From Corbicula japonica (taxonomy: Eukaryota > Mollusca > Bivalvia > Venerida > Cyrenidae): 64,000 nucleotides of DNA. The DNA lies in NCBI GenBank assembly GCA_038501625.1, contig JAZAYU010000177.1:62001-126000 (forward strand), read 5' to 3'. Below are positions 58,456 through 64,000 of the stretch, piece after piece. The translations under genes and the position numbers were made by a program. The notes below the pieces were generated by a model. It did no database searches. It was given only the letters and a program-made list of their open reading frames with translations, and was not told the DNA's origin. Positions within the stretch are counted from its first letter, which is position 1. Every line of letters starts with the position of its first letter.

Positions 58456-61048
58456 ACTACTACTACTACTACTACTACTACTGCTGCTGCTGCTACTACT
58501 ACTTCTACACCTACTACTTATACTACTACTTCTACTACTAATAATAATCATGATATTAATACAAGAAGAAAAAGTTTACACCATGATATTTTAATTTCGT
58601 GCGCGCGAGTTGTCATTTAACTGACGCGCATACAATTTTCATGCAAAACCGGTCGAAACTTTAATTTCTTATAACAATTTTGCTTTTTCTCAACCATTTG
58701 AATGCATTAGCACGCATCTTAAGTTACACATACCAAGTTTTTGTTAACTTGGAGAGGAAGTATACAATGTACTGTCTATAAAAAAATTTAATTTATTCAG
58801 ATTGCAGGAGCTGCTCCACCACTTTCATATTGTTCCAGCTACTACAGTTGGTAAACGATTCGTTTTGGACCAGCTGAGTGAGTAGTTATTAATAGAACTT
58901 CATTACAGCGAGAAAATAGAGATTCTACTCCAATTACGTTAAAAGTGATCTTAAACTTACTAGTGAAACATGTTGTGTACCTATGTATTTACGTTTATTA
59001 TTTTTTTGAAAAAAAAGGACAATTTATTGACAGGTTATTTTAAATTTTAGAACTTTTTTAATTTTAGAATTGATATTTCAGATAAATTTAGAACAAGTTT
59101 AATGACCACAATTTAAGTAGGATTTGTTCATATACTATAATAATATTTGATCAATATTTACAACTTTTATATGTTCTGTATGTTGTCATTAAAAGCAAGC
59201 TTAGTGAATGTGACCACACTAAAAGCAGATCTACAAGCATTGGTTGACGTTTTGGGAAGTGACCCGACCGAACAAGCTTGTGAGCAATATGGACACAAGT
59301 TCCTCACTGGCCTATTGGACCATGCTGTACCACTGATTTGTCATTCGTGAGTCACATTTTTACTTGATCATTTAAAAAGGACGCATAATATCTTACAGCA
59401 AACTTTATATAAATGGGGTACGTTCAGAACAAGCCCCTGTCTTCATTTCACTGTAATCGATAAAATATATCAAAATCTCTCTAACGGCAAAATGCAGTTC
59501 AATAAAATTTTGCACAAAATCATCTTGTTTTTTATCTTTATTTTATTTAGTTAGGAAATGTTAGAACAGGGAAAATAGATAGATTAAAACGACCTTAAAA
59601 ATCTACACTGACAACAATATAGGAGGTCCTTTTAAATAACTTTCACTAATTTATAATGAAAACAGAAATAAACGTTATGAGGTCTCTATATGCAAACCCG
59701 GTCGAAACTTTAATTTTCTTATAATAATTTAGCTTTCTCTCAACCATTTAAATGTCATTTAGATTGCAGGAGCTGCTCCACCACTTTCATATTGTTCCAG
59801 CTACTACAGTTGGTAAACGATTCGTTTTGGACCAGCTGAGTGAGTAGTAATAAATAGAACTTCATTACAGCGAGAAAAAAGAGATTCTACTCCAATTACG
59901 TTAAAAGTGATCTTAAACTTACTAGTGAAACATGTTGTGTACTTATGTATTTACGTTTAATTTTTTGGAAAAAAAGACAATTTATTGACAGGTTGTTTTA
60001 AATTTTAGAACTTTTTTAATTTTAGAATTGATATTTCAGATAAATGTGGAACAACTTAAATGACCACAATTTAAGTAGGATTTCGTTCATAATATAATAT
60101 AATATTTGATCAATATTTACAACTTTTATATATTCTGTATGTTGTCATTTAAAGCAAGCTTAGTGAATGTGACCACACTAAAAGCAGATCTACAAGCATT
60201 GGTTGATGTTTTGGGAAGTGACCCGACTGAACAAGCTTGTGAGCAATATGGACACAAATTCCTCACTGGCCTATTGGACCATGCTGTACCACTGATTTGT
60301 CATTCGTGAGTCACATTCCTTCTCTATCATTAACAAATGACACATATTATCTTTCTAATCCATCGTATAGGATAGAGTGTATTAAGACGTCTCTTTAGAA
60401 AATAGAAGTCAAAACGAGCGCAACTGCTTCTAAGTCGCCCTACATGTCTAGCCATGCGCATGCGCAGTTAAAAATAGAAAGATCTATTTAATTCATTGTA
60501 AAATAAAACATAGAAAGAAGTTTTATAGCAATAAATCGCTGAGGAATCCGAATTTTACAGCTTCTTATTAGTTACAAATGTAGGGCGACTTTGAAATCTA
60601 AAGGGGATCCGTTCCGAACTTGCTTCTGTCGTCATTTGACTGTTATCGATAAATACATATCAACACGTCTCTATAGTCTCTAATGTTACGATGCAGTTCA
60701 ATATAAGTTTGCACCAATTAATGATGCTAATATATCGTTATTTTATAAAGGTTAAGGAATGTTAGAACTATAAAAATAGATAAATAAAATAGTCCCTAAA
60801 ATTCTAAACTGACAACAAAAAAGAAGGTATTTTTAAAGAACTTTCAATAATGTATTAAGACAGAAATAAACATTTTTATTATTGTGTCATATTTTACGCG
60901 AAATACAAGGTCAAATGCACTTTAACAAATATTGTGTTTTGTACTCATTTGTTAGAAAATCTTCATCAAATTAAGCACGATTACAGTCATTTATTATCAT
61001 AGCATACTTCTTAAATTAAAACAATGATTGAAGCTTAAATAATAATAA

Positions 61049-61079
<31 letters not shown>

Positions 61080-64000
61080 AATAAAACGCATGATAACATT
61101 TTAATTGAATGCGCGCGAGTTGTCAGTTTACTGAGGGGCATATCATTTATGAGTCTCAATATGCATACCCGGTCGAAACTTTAATGTCCTTATAACAATT
61201 TAACTTTTTCTCAACCATTTAAATGTATTGTCATGCATGTTAAGTTTTACGAGTACATACCAATTTTACTGTTAATGGGAGGGGTAGTAAACAATGTATT
61301 GTCTATAAAATGATTCATTTTATACAGATTGCAGGAGCTGCTCCACCACTTTCATATTGTCCCAGCTACTACAGTTGGTAAAAGATTCGTTGTGGACCAG
61401 CTGAGTGAGTTGTAATTTATAGAGCATTTCGTTCAGATATAGCGTTAACCGGGAGTATGCAATAGGTTTTGTAAACTATGATTATAAACATTTAAATAAA
61501 TACGTTTTATGTTCTGGAAAGAAATAAGCAACATTAAAAGTTGATAGTTTTACCCATTTTAGTTATTAAACTTAAAAATCGTGTTCACCCATTTCAGTCA
61601 CTAAACCTAAAAACCGGTGACAATATCGTAAACTTCTCATTTCTCTCACGTTAATTAAGTTGTCTGTTGTATCTTTAAAGCGGCTATGATGAATGTGACA
61701 ACACTGAAACAGCATTTGCAACAGATGGTTGATTTTTTGGGAAGTGATCCAGCCGAACAAGCTTGTGAGCAATACGGACACAAAATCTTATCCGGCCTAG
61801 CGGATAGTGCTGTGCCTCTGATCTGTCATTCGTAAGTTTGATTAAATGTTTTGTTAGACTGAATTTAAGAAAGTTTATCAAAGTATAATTACAAATAAAT
61901 ATGCCACATTTGTCCTTCAAGACAGAGGTTATGTCGTTCGTGATTGCAAAACTTTTTCTATATTGCATCCAAATTAGAGCCGTCATTGAAACTGCTAGAC
62001 AATTTGAAAGGAACTTCAAACTTGAAAGTCATGTTGGGCGTTAAGGTTCGACAGGAATATTTATTCCGTCTGCATGTCTGCACAAATAGTTTCTTTTACA
62101 TATTATAGAAATTTACGGGGAAATTCTACTAAAAACAGCTCCCTTCCTGTACTTTAATCTTATTTATCAACTGAATTCACATTGGCCTTGTAATTGGGTC
62201 AAGGGGCTTGTCATATTGGCCTGAGGCAAACGGCCGAGGGCTAATGTGACTGCCTAAGGCCCAATAACATGGCCAATGTGAATTTACTTTTCTGATTAAT
62301 GACAATTTTATTAAATAAGGGAATCAAAACATCGAATTCATAAGATCGCTAAACTGGGCCAATACAAGAGTCGCTGGGCAAATAACGCCAATATGAGATA
62401 GTTAATTTGTAATTAATGATATAATTATGTAACATATTTATCAGCTTTAAACATTATATTTGTAAAAAAAAAATTTCATTTATGCACAGTAAATTGTTTA
62501 GATTTAAGATTCTTGGTTATATTACATACACTTACGGTTCAGCCAAAATTTTTCTTTACTCTATTCCAAAAGAAAAGGTGCACCTTGTTTTCGGCGATTT
62601 TCAGTAACAGCTTTTCTAAGTGCCTAATTATTTGGTATCAAAATTGAGATCTGATCATAGTTATATTTACTTTGGAATTAAAATGATCTTATCTCAATTT
62701 TAAAACCAAATATTTAGGCATTAGGAAAATAATTTAATGAAAAATCAGCGAAAGCATATTGGACACTTTCTTTTGGAAAAGAGTATAAATATAATACAAC
62801 TTGTGATTTTATTCAGGTTTCAGGAGCTCATCCACCACTTCAATATCCACCAAGCCACAGCTGGTAAACGATTGCTTCTTGGTTAGTATCCATAAAACTT
62901 TCCGAAATTCATATGTAAATTAAACGAAAATTATGAATTTTTCTGGTGAAAACATCTAGCTGAACTTTGTAACAGTTTGTGAGGACAAAGGCACAAGTCT
63001 TTGATCAGAAAACTAAAACAGGGACCGGAGACTGGTCGCCATTTCAGCCAATCAGATACTTGAGATTTGCGACTGGTCTCTATTCTCAGTTTTATGATCT
63101 TGGGCCAAGAACTTGTTACGTATTTGTCATAAAACTATGTGATACCATACATAATTGTGTGCCAACCTAGGAAAATATATTTAGAACCTATCTATTGTAT
63201 GGTTGTTAACTTACACGACAGCTTATTAAGTTCAGATGATATACATATGTAACTGCAACTAATACTGGGAATTTTTAACAACCTTCCACTGCTTAAGTAA
63301 GTCAGCATTGAATACTGGGATTTTACTTTCATATAATTTCGGTTAACTTTGAAGTGCGTCGTTTCCTCAACCTTCATATACTTTTATAAAAAAATAATGT
63401 ACCTAAATAGGAATTTGTCATGTTCATAAAAACAATATTTACGTTAAGTTATATTTAGCGGGACTATTAACAACCTATTTTATCCGAGATGAATTTCAGC
63501 AGTATAATACTATGTACACAATTTTAATTACGCGAACTATAGCTGTACGCTCGAACGGACGCAAGTACTTATTCCAAATTTGTGTCGTTCAAGGCCCGTG
63601 TCGTAGCAGAAAACACTACAAACAAATTAAAGAGATCTGTTTCACTCTTTTTATAATGAATGCGAAAATAAATGAAAGAGAAAGGCAGCTCTACAATAGC
63701 TCAAAAGGGAACTTTTCACGACACCGAACACGACAGATATTTCAAGCTCGGTTTGATTGAACCTGGTTCTAAGCTATAATGCATACTATTGCCCAAGCCG
63801 ACTATCCCCTGGTTAACGTAAACCTGATATTACACCGGTTAACAGTACAATTTCGATCCATATAAAACGATGGTGAGCATAATTAAAAAAGTATAAAAAA
63901 ACATCACAACATTTTTCAAGCTAAAGCCATAACAATATATGTACCTATCGACTGATAAAAGTTTGAAATAAGTTTCGATTATTAGTTACTTATTGCACTG
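53942..64000 (+). CDS. MOD3: intact multi-module secreted precursor, runs off the window
   Basis: Coding exons: signal 55440-55521; A1 56229-56379, B1 57325-57401; A2 57720-57870, B2 58801-58877; A3 59196-59346, B3 59763-59839; A4 60155-60305, B4 61328-61404; A5 61681-61831, B5 62817-62881 (LLL linker). Lengths are 82 + 4x228 + 216 = 1210 nt, leaving phase 1, which requires the terminal A'-B' pair not present before 64000. No stops or broken splice sites were seen. The leader MKFLIALLIVPS, VVFAAPQKK is followed by five modules with an NVT glycosylation sequon (modules 1-5), GSDP(T/A)EQACEQYGHK, AVPLICHS, LLHHFHIVPATTVGKR and FVLDQL. Two cysteines per module could form one disulfide. It is probably secreted and cleaved at KK/KR into near-identical peptides; about 471 residues in full. 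The protein family is not recognised. Confidence 0.8.
55190..55300. repeat. Fragment of dispersed family 2 in MOD3 intron 1
   Basis: GAAAAGGGAACTTTGAAAGCC, ACACGACAAATATG, ACTGCCCACGCTGC. It is followed by a short family 1-like piece to about 55395. Confidence 0.55.
55440..55521 (+). CDS. MOD3 signal-peptide exon
   Basis: 82 nt, ATG directly after acceptor CTTTAG. It encodes MKFLIALLIVPSVVFA, APQKK and FVLDQL, ending CTG A/GTAAGA. KK replaces the KR of the other leaders. Confidence 0.85.
56040..56080 (+). pseudogene. Truncated copy of an exon A acceptor
   Basis: TTATATGTTTTGTATGTTGTC and ATTAAAAGCAA repeat the acceptor region of A1-A4 but stop within three bases of the exon start. It is a remnant of another module copy. 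Confidence 0.65.
56229..56379 (+). CDS. MOD3 exon A1
   Basis: 151 nt, acceptor TTAAAAG, donor TC/GTGAGT. It encodes SLVNVTTLKADLQALV, GSDPTEQACEQYGHK and AVPLICHS. It is the same at protein level as A2-A4. Confidence 0.85.
56896..57072. repeat. Compound (TAC)n/(TGC)n microsatellite
   Basis: Trinucleotide run with interruptions in the A1-B1 intron. A diverged duplicate lies at 58385-58550. Confidence 0.9.
57325..57401 (+). CDS. MOD3 exon B1
   Basis: 77 nt, acceptor TATTCAG, donor A/GTGAGT. It encodes LQELLHHFHIVP, ATTVGKR and FVLDQL. Confidence 0.85.
57720..57870 (+). CDS. MOD3 exon A2
   Basis: 151 nt, essentially identical to A1. The surrounding 1.49-kb unit is a recent tandem duplicate. 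Confidence 0.85.
58385..58550. repeat. Compound (TAC)n/(TGC)n microsatellite, second copy
   Basis: Duplicate of 56896-57072 with changed unit counts, in the A2-B2 intron. Confidence 0.9.
58801..58877 (+). CDS. MOD3 exon B2
   Basis: 77 nt, same sequence as B1, ending VGKR, FVLDQL. Confidence 0.85.
59196..59346 (+). CDS. MOD3 exon A3
   Basis: 151 nt, same protein as A1 and A2. The downstream intron is shorter and lacks the trinucleotide tract. Confidence 0.85.
59763..59839 (+). CDS. MOD3 exon B3
   Basis: 77 nt, acceptor TTTAG, same protein as B1 and B2. Confidence 0.85.
60155..60305 (+). CDS. MOD3 exon A4
   Basis: 151 nt, acceptor TTTAAAG, same module protein with only silent changes seen. 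Confidence 0.85.
60432..60592. mobile_element. MITE with AAGTCGCCCTACAT inverted ends
   Basis: AAGTCGCCCTACAT at the left and ATGTAGGGCGACTT at the right, in the A4-B4 intron; no coding content. Confidence 0.7.
61050..61081. repeat. (AAG)n microsatellite
   Basis: About ten AAG units in the A4-B4 intron. Confidence 0.95.
61328..61404 (+). CDS. MOD3 exon B4
   Basis: 77 nt, acceptor TATACAG, donor A/GTGAGT. It encodes LQELLHHFHIVP, ATTVGKR and FVVDQL. Confidence 0.85.
61681..61831 (+). CDS. MOD3 exon A5, divergent
   Basis: 151 nt, acceptor TTTAAAG, donor TC/GTAAGT. It encodes AMMNVTTLKQHLQQMV, GSDPAEQACEQYGHK and AVPLICHS. It is more diverged than A1-A4, as expected for the last internal module. 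Confidence 0.85.
62173..62286. repeat. Foldback repeat in MOD3 intron
   Basis: AATTCACATTGGCC on the left pairs with GGCCAATGTGAATT on the right, and TGGGTCAAGGGGC pairs loosely with GCCTAAGGCCCA. It is related to 20817-20920. Confidence 0.75.
62817..62881 (+). CDS. MOD3 exon B5 (LLL linker)
   Basis: 65 nt (12 shorter than other B exons, frame kept). It encodes FQELIHHFNIH, ATAGKR and LLL, then G/GTTAGT as in MOD1 B4 and the MOD2 B exon. Confidence 0.8.
63488..63990. repeat. Intronic repeat shared with MOD2 (includes family 2)
   Basis: Same block as 21360-21880: GATGAATTTCAGCAGTATAAT, ATTTTAATTACGCGAACTATAG, GAAAGAGAAAGGCAGC, ATATATGTACCTATCGACTG. In MOD2 the terminal A' exon lies about 0.38 kb beyond this block. 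Confidence 0.8.

Noticed and set aside
55440..62881. Assigning MOD3 to a known hormone, antimicrobial or saposin family
   Set aside because: The Cys spacing (two Cys, 19-20 residues apart) and the motif GSDPTEQAC match no family I can name with confidence.

Overview
The window looks like an AT-rich animal genome, most likely a bivalve mollusc. The reasons are introns with GT/AG boundaries, TATA promoters, a WSC-domain exon pair, decayed reverse-transcriptase copies, tRNA-derived SINEs, and TA- or TTAA-flanked DNA transposons and MITEs. The species call is an inference. Positions 25303-25802 are a 500-base assembly gap.

The main content is a tandem, same-strand family of three genes that I do not recognise by name (called MOD1, MOD2 and MOD3 here). 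Each has a TATA box, a short non-coding first exon, and a signal-peptide exon ending in a dibasic site. These are followed by repeated two-exon modules: exon A, about 151 nt, phase 1 in and phase 2 out; exon B, about 77 nt, phase 2 in and phase 1 out. A pair encodes about 76 residues with the core GSDPTEQAC, a second cysteine in ICHS, and a GKR site at the end. Every module starts and ends in phase 1, so modules can be duplicated or skipped without shifting the frame. The layout is signal, (A-B)n, A-B(last, GKRLLL linker), then a terminal pair A'-B' with the stop codon. MOD1 (about 3.0-9.8 kb, n=3) is badly damaged. MOD2 (about 15.3-23.3 kb, n=0) is complete and predicts 174 residues. MOD3 (about 53.9 kb to beyond the right edge, n=4) is intact as far as seen; its terminal pair should lie just past the window. 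A decayed fourth leader exon lies at 52.4 kb. I infer a secreted precursor cut at KR/GKR sites into repeated peptides of about 72 residues.

Between MOD2 and MOD3, 25.8-26.5 kb holds the 3' part of an acidic, Ser/Asp/Glu-rich protein cut off by the gap. The minus strand from 36.4 to 30.3 kb carries a secreted protein with a short coiled coil and two WSC domains, also made by duplicating a phase 1-1 exon pair; its 3' end was not found.

The rest is repeat-rich: a 12-copy dispersed family with a tRNA-like B box, a second dispersed family, reverse-transcriptase fragments at 0.7-1.75 and 12.5-13.2 kb, a 79-bp minisatellite inside a MOD2 intron, and a 0.7-kb near-perfect palindrome at 46.4-47.1 kb. 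A 0.5-kb inverted duplication at 41-44.5 kb has one arm carrying a pogo-like insertion and the other keeping the empty site. There are also Tc1/mariner-type, TTAA-type and foldback elements.
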